Positions 1 to 10,870 of a stretch of DNA of 64,000 nt are shown in pieces (the stretch's first letter is position 1; each line of letters begins with the position of its first letter). The stretch lies in contig CM074181.1 in the NCBI GenBank assembly GCA_037179385.1, positions 49,992,394-50,056,393 on the forward strand, written 5' to 3'. The translations under genes were made by a program, and so were the position numbers. The notes below the pieces were generated by a model, which ran no database searches, was not told the DNA's origin, and saw only the letters and a program-made list of their open reading frames with translations. Source of the DNA: Holothuria scabra (lineage: Eukaryota > Echinodermata > Holothuroidea > Aspidochirotida > Holothuriidae).

Positions 1-94
1 GTAAGAGGTGAATAATAATTAAGTTGTTGATTTTAATCTCGCTCTTCTGTGGTCTTTCGCTGTTATTGGTTTGAATTGCGACCAAGCCGTAACA
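1..94 (+). repeat. 5' LTR, 3'-terminal fragment (U5 side)
   Basis: Identical base for base to 5171-5264. It ends in CGTAACA, the inverted match of TGTTACG at the start of the 3' LTR. Identity over 94 bp suggests a recent insertion, but too little is visible for dating. Confidence 0.93.
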
Positions 95-98
95 GAAT

Positions 99-116
99 TG
101 GTGGCCTAACATCCGG
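99..116 (+). promoter_or_regulatory. Candidate tRNA primer-binding site
   Basis: Begins TGGTGGCC four bases after the 5' LTR end, where a primer-binding site complementary to a tRNA 3' CCA end is expected. I could not assign the tRNA from sequence alone. A start at 102 (the second TGG) is also possible. Confidence 0.5.
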
Positions 117-222
117 GAAAGAATTATACTACCAGGTAGAAAATTCGAGAAATTTCGTTGTAATTTGCAACTGTATTGTCCAGACTTCTTAGTTGTTTGT
201 GAGTGTTTGACACAACCTCAAA

Positions 223-870
223 ATGCCATTCGATTTAGATAAATTCGTGGCTAGCCCCTCAATTGAGGAGCTTAACTCACTAAAAAAGTCTGAGATTGTA
301 AAAGTCGCAAAACACTATGGTGTTGAATTTCAGCCATTAATGCGGAAGGACGAGATTAAGAGATACATTGTAGAGTATCTGGTAGATGAAAGTATTCTGC
401 CAATTACAGTGCTTGAGACAATCATGACCGTGCCAACTGACAATGCATTTGAATTGAAAAAGCTTGAATTAGAAATGAGTAAGGAGATTAGATTAAAAGA
501 ATTGGAAAAGGAAAAAGAGGAAAGAGAGATGCAAATGCAAAGAGAGAAAGAGGCTAGAGAGCATGAATTTAGGTTGAAACAACTGGAATTAGGGGTCATA
601 AAAGGCCCAGAACTTAAAATAGGCATGGATACTGGGGGATTTGATGTCTCTAAGCACGTAAAATTTGTGCCCAAATTTCAGGAGGATAATGTGGAGAAAT
701 TTTTCAACCACTTTGAAAAACTGGGTGAACAATTAAAGTGGCCCAGAGATAAATGGTCAATACTCATTCAGAGTAATTTTACTGGCAAGGCCCAGGAAGT
801 GTATTCCGCTCTGTCAATAGAGGACAGCATGGATTACGATAAGGTCAAGGGCCATATTACAAGCCTATGA
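223..870 (+). pseudogene. Retrotransposon gag, N-terminal part, ends at a frameshift
   Basis: The 215-codon frame encodes the N-terminal part of Gag, the structural protein that would form the retrotransposon particle. Residues 1-70 are a globular segment. Residues about 78-125 are a highly charged Lys/Glu/Arg-rich helix that should form a coiled coil. From about 140 a capsid-like region begins (KFVPKFQEDNVEKFFNHFE). The frame stops at 868-870, but capsid-like sequence continues without a gap in another frame, so the stop is caused by a small indel near the run of G at about 850. The start ATG at 223 lies 129 bp after the 5' LTR, with no earlier in-frame start. An antisense frame over the same region (330-674) is a compositional shadow. 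Confidence 0.85.
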
Positions 871-1819
871 ATTAGTACCCGAGGCGTATCGCCAAAAATT
901 TAGAAAATATCCTAAGGCGGATACACAAACATATGTAGAGTTTGCCTATCAAAAGGAAAGGCATTTCGATAGATGGTGTGATTCTAAAAAGGTCTCCACA
1001 TTTGAAGCCTTACGACAACTGATGCTGGTCGAGGAATTTAAACGGTGTGTGAGTGATGACATAAAGACTCACCTTGAAGAGCAAAAGGCAGACAAATTGA
1101 AAGAAGTGGCAAATTTGGCTGATCAGTATGCACTTACCCATAAGTTTGGTAAAGTAGGTCAGACTCAAAACAAGAGTCAGTTTAATAGGCCAAATAAAAA
1201 ATATGGCAATGGCAGTAGTGGTGACACAGCAGGTAAAATTAGTGGATCTCAGTCTGGTTCCCTCTCTCCAACAAATTCTGGTAAAAAGCAACCAGATTCT
1301 AGTCGTCAAAAGAACGACCAGGTCAGCTCAAATAAAGCTGCCTGTAAAGACATAGTTTGTGGTTTCTGTCACAAAAAGGGCCACATAATGGCAAATTGCT
1401 TTCAATTGGCAAAATTAAAGGAGACTGAAACAGCTCCAAATGCCTTAGCCAATGCAGAAAATTCTCCAGAGGTAGTCGTGACTTTACGGCCTAATTCTAA
1501 TGACCAAATTAAGGAAGAATACCTTCCATTCGTGTCTGAGGGTTTTATTTCCCTAGATGGGGATTCAGCTCATCCACCCGTCAAAATTAAAATTTTGCGT
1601 GACACAGGCGCAACTCAGTCGTTGCTTCTTGATGAAGTTTTGCCATTAACGGACTCTTCTTCCACAGAGGCAAATGTACTAATTCAGGGGTTTGTGTGTG
1701 AATTTATTTCTGTCCCTCTTCACAAAATTATTTTGAAGTCAGATTTAGTTTCTGGGTCGGTCATAGTAGGGGTCAGACCTACTCTACCTGTAAAGGGTAT
1801 CTCTGTTGCTAGGCAATGA
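871..1819 (+). pseudogene. Retrotransposon gag C-terminal part and aspartic protease, frame ends early
   Basis: Continues the capsid-like domain in the second frame. The first Met in this frame is at 1022, but homologous sequence starts before it. A Ser/Gln/Asn/Lys-rich linker is followed by one CCHC zinc knuckle, CGFCHKKGHIMANC (C-X2-C-X4-H-X4-C), the nucleic-acid-binding motif of nucleocapsid. The aspartic protease follows, with active-site triad DTGA in the context RDTGATQSLLLD near 1600-1635. The protease would cleave the Gag-Pol polyprotein. The frame closes at 1817-1819, while the expected C-terminal flap of the protease (GNDLAGG) is read in the next frame from about 1810, so a second frameshift separates protease from the rest of pol. 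Gag and protease appear fused without a stop. Confidence 0.87.
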
Positions 1820-4343
1820 CCTAGCTGGTGGAAAGGTAGTCGCCAATGCAATTTTGACAGATAAACCATGTGACTATAACAACACAGAGCAATTAGAAAA
1901 GGAATTTCCAGATTTATTCCCAGCCTGTGCTGTCACGAGAGCTATGTCACAAAAGCTTGCTTTGGATGATAATCTTAAACATCCAGCCTCCAAAAGTGAG
2001 GATCCAGTTTCCAAAAGTGAAACAAGTAGGGAATCATGTAAGGATGATAATCTTGAACATCCACTCTCTAAAAGTGAGGGTATGATTTCTGAAAAGAAGG
2101 ATGGTAAATTTAAGCCTCCGCCCTGTAAAATTGAGGAATTAGTTCCTAAAAATGGAACAACACTCCCAAAAGTGGAGTCAGAGTCCAAAGAGGACTCTAA
2201 AGAGAATATTGATGAAAGTGAAGATTCCTTGATTGATCTCAGCCAAACTTTTATGGCCAATCTTCAGGATTGTGAGTCTCCTGTCCCCACACATGGTGAG
2301 GGGATAGAACAGGAAAGAAACATGTCTGACACACTCCATAAAGACCAGTTGTCAGTCCAACAACAACATGATGAAGAGCTTCAGCCACTAATTGCTGGTG
2401 CCCTCACTGAGGATGAGTCGAAAGACGTCCCAGTGTGTTTTTACCTTAAGAACGGTGTTTTGATGCGTAAATGGCGACCACCTGATGCACCATTAGATGA
2501 AGAGTGGCGCATTTACCATCAAACTGTGGTACCTAGGGTGTATCGAAAGGAAATACTGAGTATTGCTCATGAAATGCCATTTGCAGGGCACCTAGGGGTC
2601 AATAAGACTTACCACAAAATTCTTAATCACTTTTATTGGCCTAAGCTTAAGAGTGATGTGGCCAAATTTTGTAAGACTTGTCATTCATGTCAAATGGTTG
2701 GGAAGCCGAATCAGAACATTCCGGCTGCACCCTTAAAGCCAATTCCTGCTTTTGAAGAGCCATTTAGTAGAGTCATTATTGATTGTGTAGGTCCTCTACC
2801 TAAGAGTAGGGCAGGACATCAGTACATATTAACCATAATGTGTGCTTCGACAAGGTTTCCAGAGGCAATACCTCTAAGAAATATTAAGGCTCGGACAGTC
2901 TTACAAGCTTTACTTAAATTTTTCACATTGTTTGGGTTACCTAAGGAGATCCAATCAGACCAAGGGTCTAATTTCATGTCAGCTGTATTCCAACAGATGT
3001 TGTATGAATTAGGCATAGACCAAATTAAGTCTTCGGCTTATCATCCCGAAAGCCAAGGGGCTTTAGAAAGGTTTCACCAAACATTGAAAAATATGTTAAA
3101 GACATATTGTCATGACAATGAGAAAGATTGGGATGAAGGCATTCCATTTGTAATGTTTGCTGTCAGGGAGTCTGTGCAGGAGTCACTTGGGTTCAGTCCA
3201 TTTGAACTCGTCTTCGGACACGCAGTTCGTGGACCATTGAAATTATTAAAGGAGAAGTGGTTATCAGATCCAGGTGAAAACATACATCTGCTTGATTATG
3301 TATCCCGCTTTAAAGAGCGTTTTCACAGAGCATGTGAACTGGCTCAAGAAAATCTGAGAAGTTCTCAGAAAAAAAGGAAGGCGTGGTTTGATAAGACCAC
3401 TGTAGAAAGAAAGTTTAAGCCTGGTGAGAAGGTGTTGGTGTTTTTGCCTGTGTCTGGTCAGCCACTTCAAGCTCGCTTTCAAGGACCTTATGTCATTGAG
3501 AGAAAGGTCAATGACACAGACTATGTCATCTTGACACCTGACAAGCGTAAATCTAAGAGAGTTTGTCACATTAATATGATGAAAAAATATTATGAAAGAG
3601 AGGATTGTGACATTTCTAAGGATGAAAGTGTACATGATGTGAATGTCAATGTTAATGATGCATGTGATCAAGTGTGTATCATCAGTGTTGATCAAGAATT
3701 CAATGATAATGATGAGATTAGTGCTGATGATGTTCCTGACATGTGTATTAAGTTAAAAAAAAACTCTGATGTATTGAGTAATCTTGATCAGAAGTTAAGT
3801 CATCTAGATGACAAACAAAGATCAGAAATGAAATCATTAATCAATGACTTTGTATGCTTGTTCACAGAGGAAAATTTTGTTTGGACAGAAAATTGTCAGG
3901 CAGCATTTGAATCATTGAAAAGGGCACTAATGAGTTCACCAGTGTTGATTGCTCCAGATTTTGAAAAACAGTTTAAGCTTGCAGTTGATGCCAGTGACAA
4001 TGGTATAGGAGCAGTTTTGCTTCAAGCTGATGAGCATGGTGTTGATCACCCTGTGTGTTATTATTCAAAGAAATTTGACAGACATCAGAAAAATTATTCT
4101 ACAATTGAGAAAGAAACATTAGCTTTGATACTTGGTCTTCAGCACTTTGATGTTTATGTGGGGACTACTAGTTTCCCTGTTATTGTATATACTGATCATA
4201 ATCCTCTGACATTTCTGGCTAAGATTAAGAACAAGAATCAGAGATTGATGAGATGGAGTTTATTTCTACAATCATATAATGTAGATATTAGGCACATTAA
4301 AGGGAAAGACAATGTTGTGCCTGATGCTTTGTCAAGAACTTAA
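1806..4343 (+). pseudogene. Retrotransposon pol: protease tail, integrase, RNase H; reverse transcriptase absent
   Basis: An 845-codon frame. It opens with the protease tail (GNDLAGG), then a roughly 170-residue acidic linker with repeated SKSE motifs. The integrase zinc finger follows (His codons at 2568 and 2589; Cys codons at 2670 and 2679). The integrase core has Asp at 2781, Asp at 2958 in SDQGSNF and Glu at 3066, with 35 residues between the last two (DD35E). A GPY/F-like tail lies near 3478-3490 (ARFQGPYVI). After it come residues usually found just before reverse transcriptase (INDFVCLFTEE), then directly, at about 3870, those usually just after it (WTENCQAAFESLK). The RNase H has LAVDASDNGIGAVLLQ, Glu in IEKETLAL and Asp in YTDHNPL, and ends in DALSRT. 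The catalytic YxDD domain is missing without loss of frame. Confidence 0.92.
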
Positions 4344-4581
4344 TCTGATTGAGTAAATTAAAAATCGTACTGTAATTTTGAAATTTTGATGTTGCCTGCA
4401 GCACAGTATGTGTTAATGATGTTACTACTCATGTATTATCATATTGTAAGACAAGTTGTATGTTATGATAGCACCTTCCACTTGATATTGGAATGCATAC
4501 TGTAGCACTATAGCTATTACTATAAGGTAATATTGTAGATATTGTAACCTAAGTTTTGTCCTAGACGTCCAAAACTCTTTC
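4344..4581 (+). other. Retrotransposon 3' untranslated region
   Basis: AT-rich non-coding sequence between the pol stop codon and the polypurine tract. There is no env-like reading frame, as expected for a non-viral gypsy-type element. Confidence 0.7.
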
Positions 4582-4592
4582 AAGGGGGGGAG
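4582..4592 (+). promoter_or_regulatory. Polypurine tract
   Basis: An uninterrupted purine run, AAGGGGGGGAG, immediately before the 3' LTR start TGTTACG. This is the expected priming site for plus-strand DNA synthesis. Confidence 0.85.
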
Positions 4593-4639
4593 TGTTACGA
4601 GACGACATCAACCAGATTGAATCCACGGACGAGCAAGTG

Positions 4640-4652
4640 GAAAGTTCTAGAA
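4640..4652 (+). promoter_or_regulatory. Three-unit heat-shock-element-like motif in LTR U3
   Basis: GAA-ag-TTC-ta-GAA: three alternating 5-bp units in perfect phase, matching the HSF1 recognition rule nGAAnnTTCnnGAAn. Further two-unit cores occur at 4704-4711 (GAACATTC) and 4808-4815 (GAACTTTC). Function is inferred from motif only. Confidence 0.5.
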
Positions 4653-4863
4653 AGTGCTAGCTTCGGCGTTTTCTCTCGAGCATATTGAACGGGTAACCCC
4701 AGAGAACATTCGCACGGTTACGAGAATGTACGATCACCTACTGGAAACTACTGTATGATGTAATGGCCTAATAATAGCCAACTTGTGGTTATGGGTTACT
4801 GAGCCCAGAACTTTCACTGTTTGTTTTGTACGAGATCAAACGAGACGTTTCCATAAGAGTGAG

Positions 4864-4881
4864 TTCCAGACTTTTCTGGAA
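4864..4881 (+). promoter_or_regulatory. Four-unit heat-shock-element-like motif next to the LTR TATA box
   Basis: TTC-ca-GAc-tt-TTC-tg-GAA: four alternating pentamers with one mismatch, ending 11 bp before the TATA box. The same bases form a TTCCAGA/TCTGGAA dyad. Confidence 0.5.
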
Positions 4882-4892
4882 GAACTACCAGA

Positions 4893-4900
4893 TATATAAA
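4893..4900 (+). promoter_or_regulatory. LTR TATA box
   Basis: TATATAAA in the 3' LTR, placed so that transcription would start near 4925, leaving an R/U5 portion of about 340 bp. The matching part of the 5' LTR lies outside the window. Confidence 0.7.
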
Positions 4901-5264
4901 AGGTCATGCAAGCAGTGTGACAGGGAGGAGAAGAAAACAGAAGATACACAGATAATACAGAGACCAGACGCCTGCTTCGCCGCTTAACGCTGTAATTGTG
5001 TCGCCATTTACCGAACACTGTAGTCTTCATCCTGCCTTCGCGGAACCGAGTCCTACGCTGAGCTGCTGTACAATCGACACTAACAACACTACCCCTTGGA
5101 CAAAGAGTGATACCTTAAGCTGTAAAAGATTGTAAGTAGATTTAAGATTAATTGTTGTAAATTTAAGGAAGTAAGAGGTGAATAATAATTAAGTTGTTGA
5201 TTTTAATCTCGCTCTTCTGTGGTCTTTCGCTGTTATTGGTTTGAATTGCGACCAAGCCGTAACA

Positions 5265-5569
5265 AATATAATATACACTTAAAATCAATAAACAAACAGA
5301 AAATTTGAACTGCTTCAATATCTTCATCTATTTTCTAAGCCTCTCTTTTGAAGTTGCTTATTCATTTAATATAGTCTTTGTGATCTGAAAGGCCAATTGA
5401 CCTATGAGACCATACAATGGGCCTATTGAATGGTGATCTCGTGTTTTTTTAATAATAATTTTTTTTGCACAAAAAGGAACTTAAAATTCTCATTGGGGAA
5501 TCCTAAAGCATAGAAAGTTTGTCAAGATACCATAGGTCCTCGATGACGCCATACAGCTTTTGTTGCCAG
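5265..5569. other. AT-rich non-coding flank, nothing recognised
   Basis: Host DNA after the LTR element. I see no coding exon, RNA gene or repeat boundary here. Confidence 0.5.
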
Positions 5570-5835
5570 ACAGTTTAAAGGTAAAGAGCATTCCCCCCAA
5601 ACTTATTTTGAAGAAACACCTAAACAGCACAATTTTCGTCTTATTTCTCTTGAAAGTATCATCCATTACATTTTATGAATAAACTATTGCATATTCAAGG
5701 TGAACCAAGCAGTTATTTCCAGTAAATTTCAAATTTGAAGAGAAAAAATGTTGTCACATGACTTCCAACAGCTAATCATGAAACTGGACAATCTACTACA
5801 CTTCTTCAACTCGGGATGTCTGCTCCTGCCCTTTA
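5570..5835. repeat. Dispersed repeat C (inverted copy at about 20100-20350)
   Basis: Matches the reverse complement of 20100-20350. Shared stretches include the C-rich segment near 5595, the CATTACATTTTATGA region and CAAGGTGAACCAAGCAG near 5698. The second copy lies inside the TIR element at 19991-21077, so this is probably a fragment of the same family. Confidence 0.65.
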
Positions 5836-6315
5836 ATCATTAATTCACTTTTACGTTTTAGTCGTTGAGCTGCCAGGCTGTTGCGTGACAGATTAAGAAG
5901 CATTTTAAATTGTTAAAGAGTTTCCTAGACAATAGCCGGAAATTGTGGTCTGGATCGGTGATTGCATGGGGTTAGGGCAGGGCGTCACCCTTCCCTCTGA
6001 TATATTTTTGAATTGTTCCAGAATGCACTCTGGTGCTGTATTTGATTCATGTTAAATTTGACACGTTTCAAAAGTTACAGACTTGTATTTGCCGGTCACA
6101 TGAAAAACATGCAGTAATATCAATAGACATATAATAATAAATATAATTATAATGGAAAAATGTACATGTCTCCGATGGTATGGATATTTTTGAGCACTAA
6201 GTGTCCACCTCTTCACAATAGTCGAGTTGCTTATTTAATGTGTGTGTTTTAAAATTAGATATTATAGATAAGACAAAAAAGTTGAAACAACAAAGGACCT
6301 ACAGTAACGTATATG
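5836..6315. other. Non-coding, nothing recognised
   Basis: AT-rich unique-looking sequence. No credible exon or repeat boundary was found. Confidence 0.5.
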
Positions 6316-6479
6316 CACTGTAAAAAATTACGGTAGATTTACAGAGCAAAAATAAAGAGATAAATAAGGATTAAAGAAAAGTTATGGAAACTTATTACCA
6401 GAACTTTTCTGTAATTTTTATGTTTATCTTAATTTTTTGTTCTGTAAATTAACAGTGATTTTGAGCCATTTTTACAGTG
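6316..6479. mobile_element. MITE with CACTGTAAAAA terminal inverted repeats
   Basis: A 164-bp element starting CACTGTAAAAA and ending TTTTTACAGTG, followed by TA. Subterminal regions are also inverted (TTTACAGAGCAAAAA near the left end, TTTTTTGTTCTGTAAA near the right). The ends suggest a TA-targeting Tc1/mariner-type MITE, but the left TA is not clean. A related fragment lies at 25856-25925. Confidence 0.65.
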
Positions 6480-8065
6480 TACAAACACAAATGCTGGCAC
6501 GACCGTCCTTGAAAATCTTTTTACGGAAAAAAGTGCCCAAACCTGCCCGTTTACAGTCTATATATTTAGCTTAAATGATAAAGAACATAGCAAAATTGTT
6601 CGATATCTCAAAATTGGTGCAGGGAGCAACCAAACATTACAAAGCATTTAATTCCCCAATCAACAGAGGTTTTAAAAATTCCCAAATCTCTCTTTCCTAA
6701 AATCAATACAAATTACAAGGTTGTTTTGAAGGTCATCAATGTATCATTATTGGGAGAATTTCTACTGTACTGATTGTTTATCAAATTTTGGAAACATTGC
6801 AGCGGTCTCTCAGGTTGGGAGAAACATTAATTTTGTCTTAATTACTGTTGATTAAAATGATTTTCTGAATACTGATTTGTCGTGTAACAAAATTTCACAC
6901 AGATGCAAGACTCTCCGATACACTTTAATCTATAACGACGTTAAAACGTGCTCATGGAATATTTTTGTTAGTTTTAATACAATATATACACAAATGTAAT
7001 AAGAATACTTTTGACACTTGCCCAACCTCACGGCTCTTATGTACAAATACGATAAAGAATTGCAGAAGTGAAAAACGTGAAATTGAATAAACTTTGATTG
7101 AAGCCTTAACATGTCAGACTTATGAAATTGTAGGTGCACTGAAACTGGGGACAGGGGGAAGATTGCCATCAATTTTCGCAAAATTTAAAATTCGGGCAGG
7201 ACTTTGGAACAATACCGGCAGACAATTAAGTTTTAAAAATTAGCGTGTTGTTAACAACTAAGCGTGTCCTACCATTTATGCCAGAAAAAGGAAAAAGGAA
7301 AACACATCATAGCCGAGGTTAACTTTGCATGAAAAAATTAACAAGATGACAAAAGCTACTCATTCGGGCAACTCTAATAAATTATAATTCGTCGGCTTTA
7401 CTTCACTGTCTTTCGCAACACAGTTGTAGAAAGGACCTGCCGGCACGGACACTGCCAAGGAATGCCTTTGTTCCGAATATTGGTACGGTACGTCTTTCGA
7501 AGCGGGGAGGGTGCGATTTGGCAAACTACGCTTAACGTTATGTTGCTATGCATGTTAATTATGTAACGCTATTCTGGTTTTCTTTTCTTTTCCTTTTTGT
7601 CATCATTTTTTAGGTTAAAAGGGCTCATTGAGTTGGTTCATGAAAGTAATTTTTTCCCAGACTTGCTAACTTTCTTCACATACCAATGAAAAATGGTCAA
7701 CTTAGACAATTCCCATGTACTACATACAGATAACTGTCTTTATGAGTGAGTAATTAACAGTTCAGTTCAGTTTGCAAAACTGGTCACTCAGTTTACCAGA
7801 ATTAGCGACCAGACACCTTTTCAAATTATGCACTAAACCCTTACAAGTCAGGAAAGGACAAAATCCACATTTTATTTTTTTTTTTCATTGGATATGAAAC
7901 TTGACGCATCATGCTAATTATAGGCAATGCCATTGCCATGTGGTATAGACCCTTTAATGCTCTTTTTAAGTTATCAATGTCAACTCAATGAACCCCTTTA
8001 AGGCAAACATGGCATTTAGCATTTTTGTGTAAAAAAATTCCCAGTGACGTAAGTAAGACACCATA
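6480..8065. other. Non-coding, nothing recognised
   Basis: AT-rich DNA with only short shadow reading frames, such as a minus-strand frame at 6930-7181 with no family resemblance. No RNA gene or clear repeat was seen. Confidence 0.45.
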
Positions 8066-8300
8066 GGTGCGTAGCGATTTAGCTGCTCGAGCCGGCTCAA
8101 CTGGCTCAGCCGCGGCCAGTGATCGATCTTTCGGAAAGTGATCTTAACGTCATCAAAAAGTCACAACTTGAGCCGGCCATAACGACCAGCCCTCTTAGGT
8201 GGTCTAGTTGAGCCGGTGACGCATTTAACGTCACACTTCCACTAGTCAAAAAACTGGTTGAACCAGTTGAGCCGGCTCGAGCCCCTAAATCGAACGCACC
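8066..8300. mobile_element. MITE with about 42-bp inverted repeats
   Basis: The left end GGTGCGTAGCGATTTAG, then GCTCGAGCCGGCTCAACTGG, is mirrored at the right end, which terminates AAATCGAACGCACC. The arms are about 42 bp with one small indel. The GAGCCGG core recurs inside. No unambiguous target duplication: the flanks CCATA and TTATG extend the symmetry. Confidence 0.65.
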
Positions 8301-8434
8301 TTATGACGATGCGTGAAACAGAGAACTTATCGCACGAAAACTCGAAAGAGAATTTGTAAATAATAAAGAAAACTCCCATTCATCACCTTACACGAAAACT
8401 GTCTACCCTGTGGGGAAGGCCGGAAATTGACGTA

Positions 8435-8815
8435 AGATTTGTGGTGGCACTAAAACATGATGAAACGATCATCCTTCTTACTTTTTGTTACATTCTCCTT
8501 CTCTGCCTGATTACCTTTCATCGCTTCAGGGAGGAAATGAAGCTCACTATACCCACACTTGATATAGTCACATTTCACGTCTGTATCAGATATATTAAAA
8601 TACACAAAAAGTTACGTAACATTTGAGGTTAGCTAACAGGTCAATCAAGCATGTGTTAATTGCTTTTCACGCAGTGTGAATACAATGAAAGCTTAGCTCA
8701 TTTTATGGCACAGATCATGTGACAAACTCAGATATCAGTTACACTCCACACCGCCTTTGATGTACTGGGGTGTCTATGTTGCTTTCTCAAGAAGAGGCGT
8801 CACGGCATGAGAATC
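8435..8815. repeat. Dispersed repeat X, copy 1
   Basis: About 380 bp repeated in the same orientation at 10000-10375. Both share ACATGATGAAACG, TTTTTGTTACATTCTCCTTC, ACACTTGATATAGTCA, TTACGTAACATTTGAGG and GGTGTCTATGTTGC. Divergence is moderate, so the copies are old. No coding capacity. Confidence 0.75.
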
Positions 8816-8869
8816 GTTCAAGCATATGTGTCAACGTGACAAAAAACTGTCAAAGCTACAATGAAAGGG

Positions 8870-9720
8870 AAAGTTCAACGAAAAAATAATTTTCATATGT
8901 GAAAGAGGAATCAATCAAATCTACACAGTGTGGTGAAACTTTCAGTCATTCAATTCAAGATATCAGTAAACGAAATCATTTGATTTGTGCCGGTTTCAAA
9001 GCCTGGCTCGAGGGCAGCTCAGGGTATACCACTTCCTCACATTGACAATGAATGCTTTGTCTCCCTTTGTTTTTCATACCGTTGTGTTAACCTTGAAAAT
9101 TATAGGAATGAGACCTCCTTTTGGGGACTGCAAAGTTAGTAAAGGTATCATGCTAGTTATGCATTCACATTTTGATAACATGGGATTGTTGAAGAAAATA
9201 AAATAGTCCAGTCAATCATGATGAATTTCCTGTTGAAGCTGGAAAAAATTGCAACAGCAATGATTTCAACTGCATTGGGTTCAGGAAAACCTCTTCATAA
9301 CATATTTAAAATCCGCAAAAATCGCAGTAGGGAAAAATTGTTAAATTTGCATAATTATGCAAATTAGTATCTGCCATTATCCAAAAATTGAAAATTAGGG
9401 ATAAGTTCGCATCAAATGATGCTCTCGTATCAAAAATTTTAGGATTAAGGATAATGTTAGGGTTTAGGGCTATAGTTAGTCAGTTAGGAAATTTCTTGTC
9501 AAACAGTGCGCATTGCACCCAAGTATTGCTTTGTTTCTCTTTGTTGTATTTTTTGCAGACGGTTGTGTTGACCTTGAAGTTAACAGGAATAGGACCTCCC
9601 CATAGGGATTGCAAAGTTTGAAAAGTTCTCATGCCACTTTTGCCATCACATGTTGATAATATGGGGTTGTTGAGGAGAAAACATTCTGTAAAGTTTAAAG
9701 AAAATTAAAGGACTGTCCAT
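8870..9720 (+). repeat. Dispersed repeat A, plus-orientation copy
   Basis: Contains CATATGTGAAAGAGGA, then TCCTCACATTGACAATGA, a GTTGTGTTAACCTTGAA block and ACATGGGATTGTTGA. These blocks return inverted at 10575-10870 and at 23770-24480; the GTTGTGTTGACCTTGAA block is also duplicated at 9555-9690. A TTAGGAAATTTCTTGT segment near 9485 reappears at 58973. This is a degraded interspersed family with no open frame. Confidence 0.65.
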
Positions 9721-9999
9721 TAAAGTGAAGATGTAATGCCATATGAGTTTGCTTCAAGTTCACATTTCTTGAAAACATGGTAACTCAACTTGCTCATATC
9801 TTGAGAACGGCACATCGGATTTCGATGCAAATTTCACCAATATACTTAGAAAGTGTACCCAATATTAAAACTTGATGTGAACTAATTACTGCACATCCCT
9901 TGAAGGCAATTTTGAATACGAGTAATGATGTTGGAGTAGGATTTCACGGAAAAGAGAATGACGAGTGAAAGTATAAACAACGACTCATTCGGGTGGGAC

Positions 10000-10375
10000 G
10001 TGCAACATGATGAAACGTTCCTTCTAACTTTTTGTTACATTCTCCTTCTCTTCCTGATCGCCTCTTATCGCCTCAGGAAGGAAATAAGCTCACTACACCC
10101 ACACTTGATATAGTCATATGCCACGTTTGATTAATAGATTGGCCGCAACAGATATATTAAAATACACAAAAAATTACGTAACATTTGAGGTTAGCTAACA
10201 GATAAATCAAGGATGTGTTAATTGCTCTTCACACAGTGTGACTACAATGAAAGCATGGCTCATTTTAGGGCACACATTATGTGACAAACTCATATATCAG
10301 TTACACCCCACACCGCCTCTGGTGTACTGGGGTGTCTATGTTGCTTTCTCAAGAAGAGACGTCACGGCATGAAAA
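10000..10375. repeat. Dispersed repeat X, copy 2
   Basis: Direct repeat of 8435-8815. It is followed at once by inverted repeat A, as copy 1 is followed by plus-orientation repeat A, so X and A may be parts of one larger family. Confidence 0.75.
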
Positions 10376-10870
10376 CATAAAGTGAACCTTTAAAGAAAGG
10401 TTTAAGGTCAAAAGCGGATTTGGTATGTTAGAGGGATACTTATTCTGAGCATTTAGGTGAAATTTGCATTGAAATCCGATTGGTGGTTTCCAAGATATGA
10501 GCACCTAAGGTTTCACATTCTCAACAAAATGTGAACTTAAAGCAAGCACATATGACATCACATCCAACCCCACATTAAAGGGCAGACTTTTATTTTCTTT
10601 AAACTTTACACTAAATTTTCTCCTCAACAATCCCATATTATTAAAATGTGATTGCATAAGTAGCATGAGAATTTTACAAACTTTGCATCTCCCACAGGGA
10701 GGTTATATTCCTTTTAAATTCAAGGCCAACACAACAGTCTGATAAAACAAAGGAAACAAAGCATTCCTTGTCAATGTGAGAAAGTGACATAAGCTCTGCT
10801 GCCCTCAAACTTCCTTTTGAACACAGATCTAATGTTCCTCTTTCACATATGAAAATCAACAAAACCGACA
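10376..10870 (-). repeat. Dispersed repeat A, inverted copy
   Basis: Reverse complement of much of 8870-9720, including TCAACAATCCCATATTAT, the AACACAACAGTCTGA block and TTCCTCTTTCACATATG. With the plus copy it forms a loose inverted repeat about 1.7 kb across. Confidence 0.65.

Larger units (their letters stand above)
1..5264 (+). mobile_element. Ty3/gypsy LTR retrotransposon, Gmr1-like domain order, defective
   Basis: A nearly complete LTR retrotransposon. The first 94 bases are identical to the last 94 of the 3' LTR, so the window begins inside the 5' LTR. Between the LTRs lie a candidate primer-binding site, gag with a coiled coil and CCHC knuckle, a DTGA aspartic protease, a zinc-finger integrase with GPY/F-like tail, and an RNase H, ending at a polypurine tract. 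Integrase precedes RNase H, the reverse of ordinary gypsy elements and typical of the Gmr1-like group. Two frameshifts and the absence of reverse transcriptase make this copy non-autonomous. The target-site duplication cannot be tested because the left end lies outside the window. Confidence 0.93.
4593..5264 (+). repeat. 3' LTR, complete, 672 bp
   Basis: Bounded by the inverted ends TGTTACG and CGTAACA. It starts right after the polypurine tract, and its last 94 bases equal window positions 1-94. It contains a TATA box at 4893-4900 and several heat-shock-element-like inverted GAA/TTC units upstream of it, described separately. The sequence after the LTR (AATATAATAT) is unremarkable host DNA. 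Confidence 0.94.

Noticed and set aside
330..674. 114-codon minus-strand frame over gag
   Set aside because: Ser/Phe/Leu-rich mirror of the Lys/Glu-rich coiled-coil coding strand; antisense shadow.
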